Positions 36,674-48,102 are shown, counted from the stretch's first letter. The stretch: 64,000 bases of DNA from an uncultured Geobacter sp. (GCA_903915655.1 CAIWTU010000090.1:1-64000), one strand, 5' to 3'. Notes: generated by a model not told the origin, from the sequence alone. Program-made: numbers and translations.

Positions 36674-37871
36674 GGGATAGCTGGGTCTTTTTCAAAATAG
36701 CCGTCAAGATTTCCAGCATATCGTCGATCTCGTTTTTACCAACGATCAGCGGCGGGACAAATCGGAGCACCCGGTCCTGGGCAACATTCAAAAGGAGCCC
36801 CTCTGCCAGCGCTTCCTTGACTATGTCGCCCCCCGAGATCGAAAGCTCCATGCCGATCATCAGTCCGATGCCGCGAACATCCAGGATACAGGGAAACTTC
36901 TCCTTCAGCTTGTTGAGCCCGGCGACGAGATAGTTCCCCATTTTTTCGGTATTCTCCAGGATGCCGTCTTCGAGTATTGTCCGCAACGCTGCTATTCCAG
37001 CTGCAGCAACCAGCGGATTGCCGCCGAAGGTTGATCCATGGGTTCCCGGTCCGAATGATTCTGCAATATCGCCCCTGGCCAGCATGGTTCCTATCGGCGC
37101 CCCCCCCGCTAAGGCCTTCGCCAGCGTCATGATGTCCGGCGTTATGCCGAAATGCTCATAGGCAAAGAGTTTGCCGGTTCGCCCGACCCCCACCTGCACC
37201 TCATCAAAGATAAGGATCAGATTGTTATCGTCGCAGATCTTCCGGACCTCGCGCAAATAGCCTGCGGAGGGGATAACGACACCCCCTTCACCCTGGACAG
37301 GCTCGAGGAGAACCGCACAGGTGAGGGGAGAAATGGCCCTCCGGAGCGCATCGGCGTCATTGAACGGCACATGCTTGAAACCGTGGAGGAGAGGATCAAA
37401 GAACTTCTGTACCTTCTCCTGCCCGGTTGCCGAAACAGTCGCCATGGTCCTGCCGTGAAACGAAGCGAGTGCGGTGATAATCTCGAACCTGTCGGTGCCG
37501 AACTTTTCCCGGCTGTATTTCCTGGCCAGCTTTATGGCCGCCTCGTTTGCCTCGGCGCCGCTGTTGCAGAAGAATGCCCGGTCGGCGAAGGAGTTGTCGC
37601 AGAGAAGTTCAGCCAACTCGATCTGTTGCGGTATATGATAATAGTTGGAGCAGTGGATAAGTTGCGCCGCCTGCTTCTGCAGGGCCGCAACAACCTTCGG
37701 ATGACAATGGCCCAGGTTGTTTACCGCCACCCCGGCCAGAAAATCGAGATACTTTCTGCCGTCTGCGTCCCACAGGTGGCACCCTTCACCCCTTACCGGG
37801 ACAAGGGGATACCTTCCGTAGGTTTTCATGATATAGTTGTCTGCCTTATCGATCCATTGTTCGGAATTCAT
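36669..37871 (-). CDS. argD: Acetylornithine aminotransferase
   Basis: A PLP class III aminotransferase making N-acetylornithine from the semialdehyde. The 400-residue protein contains DADGRKYLDFLAGVAVNNLGH, FCNSGAEANEAAIKLARKY and ASFHGRTMATVSATGQEKV. LIFDEVQVGVGRTGKLFAYE and LAKALAGGAPIG with the PLP-lysine follow. The final residues SL and the stop lie in one arm of an inverted repeat, so the tail may differ from relatives. Confidence 0.96.
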   Translation of the reverse strand: MNSEQWIDKADNYIMKTYGRYPLVPVRGEGCHLWDADGRKYLDFLAGVAVNNLGHCHPKVVAALQKQAAQLIHCSNYYHIPQQIELAELLCDNSFADRAFFCNSGAEANEAAIKLARKYSREKFGTDRFEIITALASFHGRTMATVSATGQEKVQKFFDPLLHGFKHVPFNDADALRRAISPLTCAVLLEPVQGEGGVVIPSAGYLREVRKICDDNNLILIFDEVQVGVGRTGKLFAYEHFGITPDIMTLAKALAGGAPIGTMLARGDIAESFGPGTHGSTFGGNPLVAAAGIAALRTILEDGILENTEKMGNYLVAGLNKLKEKFPCILDVRGIGLMIGMELSISGGDIVKEALAEGLLLNVAQDRVLRFVPPLIVGKNEIDDMLEILTAILKKTQLSL

Positions 37872-37937
37872 TTAATTTCCTTTCCAAGCGTTAATCCTGA
37901 TTAGCGTCAATCTTCCGCTACGGTTTTACACTGGTCC

Positions 37938-38870
<933 letters not shown>

Positions 38871-41498
38871 TTAAGTTATCAACCTGTATACCGCTTCCAG
38901 CGCCTCATCCAGTTTTTCCGGCTGACTGCCGCCAGCCTGCGCCAGTTCAGGCTTGCCGCCGCCACTGCCGCCGATGAGCGGCGCCAGTCCCTTGATGATA
39001 TCTCCGGCCTTGAAGCGGGAGGAAAGGTCTTTGGTAACAGCAACCAGAAGATTCGCCCTTCCGTCCTTTTCGCATCCGAGTACGATCACCCCTGAACCAA
39101 GACGTTCTTTCAGTGTATCGGAGAGATCGCGCAGCCCCTTCGGGTCATCCATGGTAACCCTGACGGCAAGCAGCTTGACTCCGGCGACAATCCTGGCTCC
39201 GGCCAGAAGGTCCGCCGACTGGTTGGCCCGCAGTTTACCCTGGAGCATTTCCACTTCGCGCTGCAGCTCTCTCTGCCGCTCCAGCAGCCTGGCCACCTTG
39301 TCCGCATGATCTCCCCCTTCGGACCTGAAGAGAAGGGCGATCTTCTTCTGCTCTTCTTCGAGCCCCCTGACATATCCAAGGGCGCCCGTTCCGGCAAAGG
39401 CCTCGATCCGCCGGACCCCGGCGGCAATCCCGTATTCGGAGACGATTTTGAATAAGCCGATATCACCGGAAGCCCTCACATGGGTCCCGCCGCACAGCTC
39501 GGAACTCACATCACCGACCCGCACCACCCTGACACGATCTCCATATTTTTCGTCGAAGAGAGCCATGGCGCCACTCTTCATCGCTTCTTTTGAATCCATT
39601 TCGAGAATCTGAAGAGCGCTGTTTTCCATGATATGCCTGTTTACCAGTTCCTCCACCCGGAGCAGATCTTCACGGGTAACCGCAGAATAATGGGTAATGT
39701 CGAAACGGAGCCGCTCGCCGGTTACCAGTGACCCCGCCTGCTTCACATGATCACCCAGTACTTCGCGAAGAGCCGCATGAAGCAGGTGCGTGGCCGTATG
39801 ATTGCGGGCGGTAGCGTCCCGTTTTACACTGTCAACCTTGAGGTCAACAGCTTCTCCTGCGCGCACGGTCCCTTCCTTGACAATCGCCCGGTGAACGATC
39901 AGATCAGGCAGAGGTCTGGTTGCGGTAATTATCTGGAGATGAGCGCCCCCGGTGGAGATCACCCCGCTGTCCCCCTCTTGCCCCCCGGTCTCGCCGTAAA
40001 ACGGGGTCACCTCCGTAATCAGTTCAACCTCTTCTCCCTCGTGGGCCTCCTCGACCATTACCCCGTCACGCAGCAGCGCAGTCACAACTGAATAAGCGGC
40101 AGATTCGTCATAGCCGACAAAAGTGGTGCGTACCCCCTTGCCGGAGAGGCTCTTGTAGATCGCCGAGACCCCTTCTTCACCCGAACCCTTCCAGTGTCCC
40201 CGGGCCAGTTCACGCTGTCGCTCCATACAGGAATCAAAACCGGCTTCATCAAGGGTGAACCCTTCGCTCTGCACAATGTCCGCCGTCAGGTCCATCGGAA
40301 ACCCGAAAGTATCGTACAGCTTGAACACAACCTCACCAGGTATCACCGCCACACCCTGTTTTTTCAGGGCGGCGACCTCTTCGTTGAGAATTCTGAGGCC
40401 ATTGTCCAATGTCTCGGCAAAGCGCTCTTCTTCCGCCCTGACCACCTTTTTGATATACTCTTCCCGCTGCAGCAGATCAGGATAGGCCTCCGCCATGACA
40501 CCGGTAACCGCATCTACCATCCGGCAGAGGAACGGCCCGGAGGCACCAAGCATCTTGGCATGGCGTGCGGCACGGCGCATGATGCGGCGCAGCACATAGC
40601 CCCTGCCCTCATTGCTCGGCAACACCCCGTCACAGATAAGGAAGGTGACCGCCCGACAATGGTCGGCGATTACCCGCATGGAGACATCGTCTTTCGGATC
40701 CTGCCGGTACTGCTTACCCGAAAGCTTTTCCACGTGCCGGATCAGCCCCTGAATCAGGTCGGTGTCGTAATTTGATGTCACCCCCTGCATTACTGTTGCA
40801 ATTCTTTCCAGCCCCATGCCGGTATCCACAGAGGGGCTTGGCAGCGGCGTCATGAGACCCCCGGCATCCCGGTTAAACTGCATGAAAACGTTGTTCCAGA
40901 TCTCCATGTACCTGTCACAGTCGCAGCCGACCGCACAATCGAGGGCGCCGCATCCGGTACCCGGGCCATTGTCCCAGAAAATTTCGGTACAGGGGCCGCA
41001 CGGACCGGTATCGCCCATGGACCAGAAATTGTCTTCGTCAAAGCGGTAGATCCGCTCAAGGGGAATACCTTCCTGTTCGTGCCAGATTTTGGCCGCCTCA
41101 TCATCGTCCTTGTAAACGGTCACATAAAGTCTGCTTTTATCGAGGCCAAGCTCCACGGTAAGGAATTCCCAGGCATAGGCAATCGCCTCTTTCTTGAAAT
41201 AATCGCCGAAAGAAAAATTCCCCAGCATTTCGAAGAAGGTATGATGACGCGCGGTGCGCCCCACATTCTCAAGATCGTTATGTTTGCCGCCGGCACGCAC
41301 ACACTTCTGGGAACTGCACGCCCTGATATAATCGCGCTTTTCCAGGCCAAGAAAGAGATCCTTGAACTGGTTCATCCCTGCATTTGCAAAAAGCAGGGTA
41401 GGGTCGTTCTTCGGAATGAGATTGGAACTCGAAACGATGGTATGACCACGCTGTTCGAAATATTTCAGGAATTTTGCTCGAAGTTCTCTGCCTGTCAT
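38871..41498 (-). CDS. alaS: Alanyl-tRNA synthetase
   Basis: Start set at ATG 41498 ([19 protein letters not shown]), preceded by GGGAGA. The upstream frame extension is not conserved-looking. The protein has 875 residues: a class II catalytic domain ([49 protein letters not shown]), an editing domain with [16 protein letters not shown] and CGGTHV, and a C-Ala/DHHA1 end with [15 protein letters not shown]. It charges tRNA-Ala and hydrolyses mis-made Ser/Gly-tRNA-Ala. Placed between recX and argB on one strand. Confidence 0.98.
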   Translation of the reverse strand: MTGRELRAKFLKYFEQRGHTIVSSSNLIPKNDPTLLFANAGMNQFKDLFLGLEKRDYIRACSSQKCVRAGGKHNDLENVGRTARHHTFFEMLGNFSFGDYFKKEAIAYAWEFLTVELGLDKSRLYVTVYKDDDEAAKIWHEQEGIPLERIYRFDEDNFWSMGDTGPCGPCTEIFWDNGPGTGCGALDCAVGCDCDRYMEIWNNVFMQFNRDAGGLMTPLPSPSVDTGMGLERIATVMQGVTSNYDTDLIQGLIRHVEKLSGKQYRQDPKDDVSMRVIADHCRAVTFLICDGVLPSNEGRGYVLRRIMRRAARHAKMLGASGPFLCRMVDAVTGVMAEAYPDLLQREEYIKKVVRAEEERFAETLDNGLRILNEEVAALKKQGVAVIPGEVVFKLYDTFGFPMDLTADIVQSEGFTLDEAGFDSCMERQRELARGHWKGSGEEGVSAIYKSLSGKGVRTTFVGYDESAAYSVVTALLRDGVMVEEAHEGEEVELITEVTPFYGETGGQEGDSGVISTGGAHLQIITATRPLPDLIVHRAIVKEGTVRAGEAVDLKVDSVKRDATARNHTATHLLHAALREVLGDHVKQAGSLVTGERLRFDITHYSAVTREDLLRVEELVNRHIMENSALQILEMDSKEAMKSGAMALFDEKYGDRVRVVRVGDVSSELCGGTHVRASGDIGLFKIVSEYGIAAGVRRIEAFAGTGALGYVRGLEEEQKKIALLFRSEGGDHADKVARLLERQRELQREVEMLQGKLRANQSADLLAGARIVAGVKLLAVRVTMDDPKGLRDLSDTLKERLGSGVIVLGCEKDGRANLLVAVTKDLSSRFKAGDIIKGLAPLIGGSGGGKPELAQAGGSQPEKLDEALEAVYRLIT

Positions 41499-41581
41499 CT
41501 GTTCTCCCACATGATTCAGATAGTAAAAATAGAAAGGACTCTTACAAGTCCGGATAAAAAAGGGGGGGCGCACCGGGGCTT

Positions 41582-42049
41582 TTACTCCCCTTCAACACCT
41601 CGCAAAATATTCAAAATTGCCGACAGGGAAAACCCCCGGCGCTGCAGATAACCTGTTATACGGCTCTTTTGCCGCTCATCGGCGGAACTGGGGGAAAAGT
41701 CGGGGAATTTTTTCGCAACAAGGGAGTTGATAGTCCCGGGTTCGTCATATTCGGAGCTCAACTGGGCAGTAACCTCTGCAGCAAGGGCATCTGCAACTCC
41801 CCGTCGGGAGAGTTCGAAACGAAGTCGGTATCCGTACCCCCTGCCGTTGCGAATTGCAGATTCGGCCCAGTGCCAGGCAAACCGCCTGTCGTCGAGGTAC
41901 CCCGATTCTTTGAGTCTGACGATGGTGGCATCGATAACCGGAGCAGGAATATCCTTTTCAGCCAATTTACGCCTGAGTTCGGCCTCGCTGTGGTCGCGCC
42001 GGGTAAGGGTCTTGAGGGCGTGGACGTAAGCTCTTTGCGACTCTTCCAT
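41582..42049 (-). CDS. recX: Regulatory protein RecX
   Basis: Start set at ATG 42049 ([20 protein letters not shown]). The longer open frame upstream runs inside pilT. The 155-residue protein is built of three-helix repeats with [22 protein letters not shown] and [37 protein letters not shown] completes the pattern, all typical of RecX, which caps and inhibits RecA filaments. It starts one base after the pilT stop. recA is two genes upstream, so the RecA regulator is in the same run with a pilus ATPase in between. Confidence 0.92.
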   Translation of the reverse strand: MEESQRAYVHALKTLTRRDHSEAELRRKLAEKDIPAPVIDATIVRLKESGYLDDRRFAWHWAESAIRNGRGYGYRLRFELSRRGVADALAAEVTAQLSSEYDEPGTINSLVAKKFPDFSPSSADERQKSRITGYLQRRGFSLSAILNILRGVEGE

Positions 42050-42050
42050 C

Positions 42051-43211
42051 TCAGAATTTTTCGATGGGGAGTGTCCCTGTCTCCGGCACTGTATCGGGTT
42101 TCTCCTCCTGAACGAACTGGTCCCAGGAGGCGTCGGAAACAGAGGATATTCCGGAAACCTTGAGGGCAAAATCATCCGGATGGGTTGACTGGCGAAGCGA
42201 CTCCTCGTAGGTGATGAGCTTCCGGGTGTAGAGCTGCATCAGGGATTGATCAAAGGTCTGCATCCCGTAGGAGGTGTACCCCTGGGCAATCGCATCCGTG
42301 ATCTGTTTGGTTTTTTCCTTATCGTCGATACACTCACGGATGCGGCCGGTGGAAATCATGACTTCAACTGCCGGTACCCGCCCCTTGCCATCTGCCTTCG
42401 GAACAAGCCGCTGGGAGATGACCCCCTTGAGAACCCCGGAAAGCTGCATCCTCACCTGACGTTGATGGTAGGGGGGGAAGACCGATACAATCCTGTTAAT
42501 CGTCTCGGCGGCATCAACCGTGTGCAGAGTGGACATCACCAGGTGGCCCGTCTCGGCGGCGGTAAGCGCCGTCTCGATGGTTTCCTGATCGCGCATCTCG
42601 CCAACCAGGATAACATCCGGATCCTGGCGCAATGCTCCTTTCAGTGCACTGCCGAAGGTCAGGGTATCAAAGCCGATCTCGCGTTGGCTGATGATGCTCC
42701 TCTTGTCCTTGTGGAGATACTCCACCGGGTCTTCTACGGTTATGATATTGCAGGTACGATTGTCATTGATATAATCAATCATCGCAGCCAGAGTGGTCGA
42801 TTTGCCGCAACCGGTAGTTCCCGTTACCAGGATGAGGCCGCGTTCTTCCATGCTCAGTTTTTTTAGAGCGGTCGGGAGGTTGAGGGCCTCAAAAGAGGGA
42901 ACACCGAAAGCGATGATACGAAATACCATGGCAACGGTTCCCCGCTGGCAGTAGGCGCTCACCCGGAACCGGCTGAGGCCCGTTATGCCATAGGAAAGAT
43001 CTACCTCGAAGTTCTCCTGGAAATGCTTCCGTTGACGATCATTCATCATCGAATCGGCAATTTCCCTGATGAGATCCGCAGCAAGACGGGGCGAATTGGG
43101 AATAGGGCGCAGCCTGCCGTCGATCCGGACAACCGGTTGCAGACCCGCCTTCATGTGGACGTCGGAAGCCTTACTTTTAACCGCTATATTCAGTATCTCG
43201 TTCAGTTCCAT
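42051..43211 (-). CDS. PilT-family twitching motility ATPase (second paralogue)
   Basis: A 386-residue PilT/PilU-like ATPase with SKASDVHMKAGLQPVVRIDG at the N-terminus, Walker A TGTTGCGKSTT and Asp box ITVEDPVEYLHKD. Walker B reads DPDVILVGEMRD, and the His box is TGHLVMSTLHTVDA. It lacks an exact AIRNLIRE; the equivalent region reads TGRIRECIDDKEKT. The tail after residue 350 is longer than in PilT. These features suggest the PilU-like or accessory retraction branch rather than the housekeeping PilT at 723-1790. It is embedded between recA and recX, as in related Geobacter-type genomes. Confidence 0.88.
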   Translation of the reverse strand: MELNEILNIAVKSKASDVHMKAGLQPVVRIDGRLRPIPNSPRLAADLIREIADSMMNDRQRKHFQENFEVDLSYGITGLSRFRVSAYCQRGTVAMVFRIIAFGVPSFEALNLPTALKKLSMEERGLILVTGTTGCGKSTTLAAMIDYINDNRTCNIITVEDPVEYLHKDKRSIISQREIGFDTLTFGSALKGALRQDPDVILVGEMRDQETIETALTAAETGHLVMSTLHTVDAAETINRIVSVFPPYHQRQVRMQLSGVLKGVISQRLVPKADGKGRVPAVEVMISTGRIRECIDDKEKTKQITDAIAQGYTSYGMQTFDQSLMQLYTRKLITYEESLRQSTHPDDFALKVSGISSVSDASWDQFVQEEKPDTVPETGTLPIEKF

Positions 43212-43263
43212 GAGCTTTACCTCACTCCTTCCCGATCTGTCATCAGTTCAATGCTTCTCCGCA

Positions 43264-44247
43264 TCAGGGCATCAATGCCATAATCTTCTTCTCGATTTCC
43301 CCAAGCATTTCCGGATGATCGAGCAGGAAAACCCGCGAATTTTCCCGGCCCTGTCCAAGTCGCTCACTTCCGTAGGAAAACCAGGCGCCACTCTTGTCCA
43401 CAATATTCTTTTCTACCGCCAGGTCGAGGATGTCACCCGCCTTGGAGATACCTTCGCCGTAGAGGATATCGAATTCAACCTCCCTGAAAGGAGGCGCCAC
43501 CTTGTTTTTTACAACCTTTACCTTGGTACGCGAGCCGATGATATCATTACCCTGTTTCAGTGCTGCGATTTTTCTGATGTCCATACGGACCGAAGCGTAA
43601 AATTTCAGTGCATTGCCGCCGGTTGTTGTCTCCGGATTGCCGAACATGACCCCGATCTTCATACGGATCTGGTTGATAAAGATAACGCAGGTGTTGGATT
43701 TACTTATGATGCCGGTAAGCTTGCGGAGGGCCTGGGACATCAATCGGGCCTGCAGCCCCATGTGCGAATCTCCCATATCCCCTTCGATCTCGGCCTTTGG
43801 GACGAGCGCGGCCACCGAGTCGACTACCAGCACGTCAATTGCACCGCTGCGCACCAGCGTCTCCGTAATTTCCAGAGCCTGTTCGCCGGTATCCGGCTGG
43901 GAGACCAACAGATCGTCGGTCTTTACTCCGAGTTTGCGGGCGTACCCGATATCCAGTGCATGCTCGGCATCCACAAAAGCGGCAATCCCCCCCATCTTCT
44001 GCGCCTCGGCTACTATATGAAGGGCAAGTGTGGTTTTCCCGGATGATTCCGGTCCGAATATTTCGATTACGCGTCCCCTGGGAACCCCGCCAACTCCCAG
44101 AGCCATATCGAGTGAAAGCGAACCGGTCGGTATTGCCTCAATACCAGGCAAAGGTTCGTCATTGCCCAACCTCATGATGGCGCCTTTGCCGAACTGTTTT
44201 TCAATCTGGCTTATGGCTAAATCTATCGCCTTATCTCTTTCCAGCAT
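43264..44247 (-). CDS. recA: Recombinase RecA
   Basis: Forms filaments on single-stranded DNA for homologous recombination and SOS induction. Motifs are Walker [13 protein letters not shown] and [40 protein letters not shown] and [26 protein letters not shown] follow. The protein stops at KIMALMP after 327 residues, lacking the long acidic tail of many RecA proteins. That tail modulates activity in E. coli. AGGAGG precedes the start. No classical LexA palindrome was visible in the 72 bases upstream. cinA precedes it. Confidence 0.97.
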   Translation of the reverse strand: MLERDKAIDLAISQIEKQFGKGAIMRLGNDEPLPGIEAIPTGSLSLDMALGVGGVPRGRVIEIFGPESSGKTTLALHIVAEAQKMGGIAAFVDAEHALDIGYARKLGVKTDDLLVSQPDTGEQALEITETLVRSGAIDVLVVDSVAALVPKAEIEGDMGDSHMGLQARLMSQALRKLTGIISKSNTCVIFINQIRMKIGVMFGNPETTTGGNALKFYASVRMDIRKIAALKQGNDIIGSRTKVKVVKNKVAPPFREVEFDILYGEGISKAGDILDLAVEKNIVDKSGAWFSYGSERLGQGRENSRVFLLDHPEMLGEIEKKIMALMP

Positions 44248-44319
44248 CTGATGCCTCCTAATCTGGCCTTTAATCCTTCACAAATAGCACATTTTTCACC
44301 GTTTTTTCAAGTTTATCTT

Positions 44320-45564
44320 TCACGGAAGCGTCAGAAGATACCTTCGCAGCCAATCTATGGCGGTAAATGAGGTAATCGTCCGGATCCTCTCCCTATCGCC
44401 AAAAAAATTGTACCGCTTCGACATGGAATCGGAACGGCCCGCCAGCGCAAGAAAAACCGTGCCGACAGGTTTATCCGCCGTGCCACCTTCCGGTCCTGCA
44501 ATACCGGTAACAGAGAGTGCTATATCACTTCCCGAGAGACGGCGGATCCCCTTGGCCATGGAGATGGCGACTGCCGAACTGACCGCCCCCTGCTCCTCCA
44601 GCAGTGCGGCAGGAACAGCCAGAACCCTCGTCTTGGCAGCGTTGCTGTAAGTTACAGCACCTTCCATGAAATATGCCGAACTTCCGGCCAGATCGGTTAT
44701 GCGCTTGGCCACCAGCCCCCCGGTACACGATTCGGCAAGCGACAGAGTAACCCCTTTATCGGCAAAGAGCCTTGCCACAACCGAGTCGATCGTGTCATCG
44801 CCCTCTCCGTAGAGATAATCTCCAAGCTTTCCGGCCGCACTGGCAGCTCCCTCCGCAAGGAGTTTCGCAAGAACGGCCTCGTCCTTCCCTTCTGCGCGCA
44901 GCTTGACCTGCACCTCCGGAAACATGACGCAATAGGCTATTGTGAGACCTGCGTCGGGGCGGGCAACTCCCTGGAGCAGGTTTTCTATCTCTGGTTCGGA
45001 GAGACCAAAGACTTTCAAGACCCTGGTTCTCACTAGCTGTAGTTGCCGGTTTTGCGCCATAATGGCCGGAATGACCGTTTCCTCCAGCATCCTTTTCATC
45101 TCGACCGGAACCCCGGGGAGAAAAAAGAAGGAGGTCCCCTTGATCGCGAGGACAAAACCTGAGGCAGTACCGGACGGGTTTGGTATCAAATGGGTCTTTG
45201 CCGGCAGCAGACACTGTTTTTCGCTGGCGGGGAGAAGATCCCTTCCCGCTTTTTTATAAAAACCGTGCAGATGGGCCAAGGCCTCATCGTTCAGGACGAG
45301 ACGCCTGCCGGCCGCCTTGGCGGCAGCCCTGGCGGTGATATCATCCACCGTCGGTCCCAGACCGCCTGTGGCAATTACAAAATCGGCATGACCGGCAAGG
45401 GACTCGATGGCCTCGATGATGTCAAGGTCACTGTCTCCGACGGAGAGTTGCCGTTGCACCTTTAATCCGACGTCGTAGAGCCGCGACGAGATGTGGGCAG
45501 CATTCGTATCTACGATTTCCCCGAAAATGACCTCATCGCCTATGGAGAGTATAGCAATTTTCAT
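44320..45564 (-). CDS. cinA: CinA family protein (pyridine nucleotide amidase type)
   Basis: Start set at ATG 45564 (MKIAILSIGDEVIFGEIVDT), overlapping the pgpA stop as ATGA. The 414-residue protein joins an N-terminal MoCF/COG1058 domain (GDEVIFGEIVDTNAAHIS, ATGGLGPTVDDITARAAAKA) to a C-terminal PncC-type NMN deamidase domain. The latter carries SLAESCTGGLVAKRITDLAG, GAVTYSNAAKTRVL and VTGIAGPEGGTADKPVGTVF. The family hydrolyses ADP-ribose and/or deamidates NMN to nicotinate mononucleotide. Its place between larC/pgpA and recA is notable. Confidence 0.92.
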   Translation of the reverse strand: MKIAILSIGDEVIFGEIVDTNAAHISSRLYDVGLKVQRQLSVGDSDLDIIEAIESLAGHADFVIATGGLGPTVDDITARAAAKAAGRRLVLNDEALAHLHGFYKKAGRDLLPASEKQCLLPAKTHLIPNPSGTASGFVLAIKGTSFFFLPGVPVEMKRMLEETVIPAIMAQNRQLQLVRTRVLKVFGLSEPEIENLLQGVARPDAGLTIAYCVMFPEVQVKLRAEGKDEAVLAKLLAEGAASAAGKLGDYLYGEGDDTIDSVVARLFADKGVTLSLAESCTGGLVAKRITDLAGSSAYFMEGAVTYSNAAKTRVLAVPAALLEEQGAVSSAVAISMAKGIRRLSGSDIALSVTGIAGPEGGTADKPVGTVFLALAGRSDSMSKRYNFFGDRERIRTITSFTAIDWLRRYLLTLP

Positions 45565-46010
45565 GTAAACCTCAAAATCAGCTGTAGTGTAACACAAGAG
45601 TAGAGACCGGCAACCAGATCGTCCAAAACCACCCCATAGCCGTTTTTCACCTGACGGTCAAAGAAACGGGCCGGCGGAATCTTGGTTATATCGAAAAAGC
45701 GGAAGAGGAGAAACCCCAGCACAACCGCTTTCAAGGAAAGCGGCGCCGCCGTCATGGTTACCAGATATCCCGCCACCTCATCGATAACGATCTTGCCGGA
45801 GTCTTTTTCCTGAAAGATTACCTCGGCATGCCCGGACACCCAGCAGGAAAAAGCGGAGAAAACCAGAAGGGCCAGGAGGTAGAACCCCAGGGGGAGCCCC
45901 GCCAGGAGCAGGTAAAACGGTATCGCTGCGACCGTTCCGACAGTACCTGAAGCGACCGGGCAGAAACCTGCGCCGAACCAGCTTGCGGCCAGGACAATAA
46001 AACGTCTCAT
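45561..46010 (-). CDS. pgpA: Phosphatidylglycerophosphatase A
   Basis: Dephosphorylates phosphatidylglycerol phosphate in the inner membrane. The 149-residue protein has membrane segments and the signatures AASWFGAGFCPVASGTVGTVAA, DSGKIVIDEVAGYLVTM and FRFFDITKIPPARFFDRQ. The latter two carry the acidic active-site residues. It is coupled at both ends: its ATG overlaps the larC stop (ATGA) and its stop overlaps the cinA start. Confidence 0.94.
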   Translation of the reverse strand: MRRFIVLAASWFGAGFCPVASGTVGTVAAIPFYLLLAGLPLGFYLLALLVFSAFSCWVSGHAEVIFQEKDSGKIVIDEVAGYLVTMTAAPLSLKAVVLGFLLFRFFDITKIPPARFFDRQVKNGYGVVLDDLVAGLYSCVTLQLILRFT

Positions 46011-47182
46011 AAGGGAGGGGTCTCTCTTTCAATTACCTTGTAGACATCAAGCAAGGAGATCCCTTTTCCCAGGGCAATCCGCCTGCATTCGTCAAACTCG
46101 GGCGAGATCCTTACCACTGCTTCCCCCTCTCTTACGACCTTGACCCGGACAGGACCAAAGCTGGTTACCCGCTCTTCCAGGGTCCGCTCCAGCTTCATCC
46201 TCTTTACCGGGTAATAGCGGATACCGATGGCGGTGGACTCGAGCAGAACAATGCGGGCCAGGATATCCATCTGGTGCGGCTGGCAAAGAATAGTCAACTT
46301 CACGCCAGGCCTGTTCTTTTTCATCTGCAGGGGGGAGAAGCTCACATCCAGAGCCCCTCCGGCCAGCAGGCGCTCCATGAGGAAACCAAGGATTTCCGGA
46401 CTCATGTCGTCGATATGGGTCTCCACGACAAATATCTCGTCCTGCGACAGGGTCCCCGCGCTTTTCTCCCCCAGCATCACGCGGAGGATATTCGGCACAT
46501 CATCGAAGTCCTTGTCACCGGCGCCACAACCGATCGCACCTATCGTCATGGCAGGGAGCCTGCCGAAGGAGGTGCCCAGAGCAGCTACTATCGCGGCACC
46601 GGTTGGGGTGACCCGCTCCCCCATGCCAAGCTCGCCGTGGACAGGAATAGCTCGCAATAGCTCAGCAGTCGCAGGAGCCGGGATTGGCAAGCGGCCATGG
46701 GCGGTTTCGATATAGCCGCTGCCGAGTGGAAGAGGAGAGACATGGATCTGATCGACATCCAGATATTCAATACCTATCGCAGTTCCGACGATATCCAGGA
46801 TAGAATCGACCGCACCGACCTCGTGGAAGTGAACTTGGCCTATTTCCAGACCGTGTACTTTTGCCTCCGCCTCGGCAAGACGGGAAAAGATGCGCAGGGC
46901 CTTATCCTTTATCCCGGCAGCCAGGGAGCTTTGTTCGATCATCCCCACAATATCGATGTAATGACGGTGCGGCTGATTTCCCTCCGAGTGGACCGAGAAA
47001 TTGGTGGCCTGTATACCCCTGCGGCTGGTCTTTCCCGCAGAGAGCGTATAGCTGGAAAGGGGAATAGGGAGAGATGCAAGTTCCTTTCGCAGCAGATCCA
47101 GCGGCACCCCGAGGTCCAGGAGCGCTCCCACCGTCATGTCGCCGGAGATGCCTGCGAAACAGTCGAAATATAGGATTTTCAA
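46007..47182 (-). CDS. larC: Nickel insertion protein LarC (NPN cofactor synthesis)
   Basis: A CTP-dependent cyclometallase that inserts nickel into the pyridinium dithiocarboxylate precursor of the nickel-pincer nucleotide cofactor. The TTG start is fixed by GAGGAG upstream and by the family N-terminus KILYFDCFAGISGDMTVGAL. FHEVGAVDSILDIVGTAIGIE, PTGAAIVAALGTSFG and VETHIDDMSPEILGFLMERL are LarC/DUF111 hallmarks. The 391 residues form a full single-frame LarC, whereas some species use a frameshift between larC1 and larC2. larB lies just upstream; larE and larA are not in the window. Confidence 0.93.
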   Translation of the reverse strand: MKILYFDCFAGISGDMTVGALLDLGVPLDLLRKELASLPIPLSSYTLSAGKTSRRGIQATNFSVHSEGNQPHRHYIDIVGMIEQSSLAAGIKDKALRIFSRLAEAEAKVHGLEIGQVHFHEVGAVDSILDIVGTAIGIEYLDVDQIHVSPLPLGSGYIETAHGRLPIPAPATAELLRAIPVHGELGMGERVTPTGAAIVAALGTSFGRLPAMTIGAIGCGAGDKDFDDVPNILRVMLGEKSAGTLSQDEIFVVETHIDDMSPEILGFLMERLLAGGALDVSFSPLQMKKNRPGVKLTILCQPHQMDILARIVLLESTAIGIRYYPVKRMKLERTLEERVTSFGPVRVKVVREGEAVVRISPEFDECRRIALGKGISLLDVYKVIERETPPL

Positions 47183-47205
47183 ATCGTCTCCTCAGGCCAG
47201 TTCGC

Positions 47206-47225
47206 AGCGTGTAGCGTGTAGCGTG
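47206..47225 (-). repeat. Tandem AGCGTGT heptamers between larB and larC
   Basis: AGCGTGT AGCGTGT AGCGTG in direct array in the 53-base gap between two lar genes. Confidence 0.6.
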
Positions 47226-47235
47226 ACACTGACCT

Positions 47236-47988
47236 TCACCCTTCTCTGTTCATCAGGCTGGCCGCATAGGCCGCACCGAAACCGTTGTCAATATTGACAA
47301 CGGTAACCCCTGAAGCACAGGAATTGAGCATGCCGAGCAGCGCCGCAATCCCTCCGAAGGAAGCGCCGTAACCGACCGAGGTCGGAACGGCGACAACCGG
47401 TCGGCTCACCATACCGCCCACCACCGAAGGCAACGCTCCCTCCATCCCCGCTACCACGATCAGCACGGATGCCGAAAAAAGCAACTCCTTATGCGCCAGC
47501 AAACGGTGTATCCCTGACACACCCACATCGTAGAGGTGCTGGACCTCGTTCCCCATCATCTTTGCCGTAACCAGGGCCTCCTCCGCCACAGGAATATCCG
47601 AAGTACCGGCAGAAATCACGAGGATCTTCCCTTTACCGAGCATTTCCACCGGTTTCTGCTCGATAGTCAGACAACGTGCCTCGGCATGGTAGCAGGCAAG
47701 AGGAAATTTTCCCCTTATTCGGAGTGACTTATCTTCAGCAAGCCGGGTAACCAGGACATTATTCCCCTTGCCAAGCAGAGCTGCGGTGATTTGCTCGATC
47801 TGCCCGACCGTTTTACTTTCGCCAAGGATGACTTCCGGGAAACCCTGTCTGAGCTCCCGGTGGTGGTCTATGCTCGCACAACCGATCTCCTCGAAGGGGA
47901 GGTGCCGGAGTCGCTCGACCGCTTCCTCAACGTCAAGATCACCGTTTTTTACGTTGTTCAAAAGGTATTTCAAATCTTTCAGATCCAT
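47236..47988 (-). CDS. larB: LarB, pyridinium-3,5-biscarboxylic acid mononucleotide synthase
   Basis: Carboxylates and hydrolyses nicotinic acid adenine dinucleotide, the first step of nickel-pincer cofactor synthesis. Start set at ATG 47988 (MDLKDLKYLLNNVKNGDLDV), with AGGAAA upstream. The C-terminal half resembles PurE-type AIR carboxylase: ISAGTSDIPVAEEALVTAKMMG, YDVGVSGIHRLLAH, VVAGMEGALPSVVGG and PTSVGYGASFGG. The 250-residue length is normal. It is the first gene of the larB-larC-pgpA-cinA-recA run. Confidence 0.93.
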   Translation of the reverse strand: MDLKDLKYLLNNVKNGDLDVEEAVERLRHLPFEEIGCASIDHHRELRQGFPEVILGESKTVGQIEQITAALLGKGNNVLVTRLAEDKSLRIRGKFPLACYHAEARCLTIEQKPVEMLGKGKILVISAGTSDIPVAEEALVTAKMMGNEVQHLYDVGVSGIHRLLAHKELLFSASVLIVVAGMEGALPSVVGGMVSRPVVAVPTSVGYGASFGGIAALLGMLNSCASGVTVVNIDNGFGAAYAASLMNREG

Positions 47989-48102
47989 GTTATCGGTTTC
48001 CTGACGCGTACAATGAGATGGGTGTAAAGGTATCACTATTCAGGTGACAAGTGAAGGGGTAAATGGCGGAAATCAAGGACGGGATTGGTGGCAACCCCTT
48101 TT

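Noticed and set aside
44248-44320. LexA box upstream of recA
   Set aside because: No CTGT-N8-ACAG or GGTT-type palindrome could be seen in the short gap; SOS control may act from further upstream.
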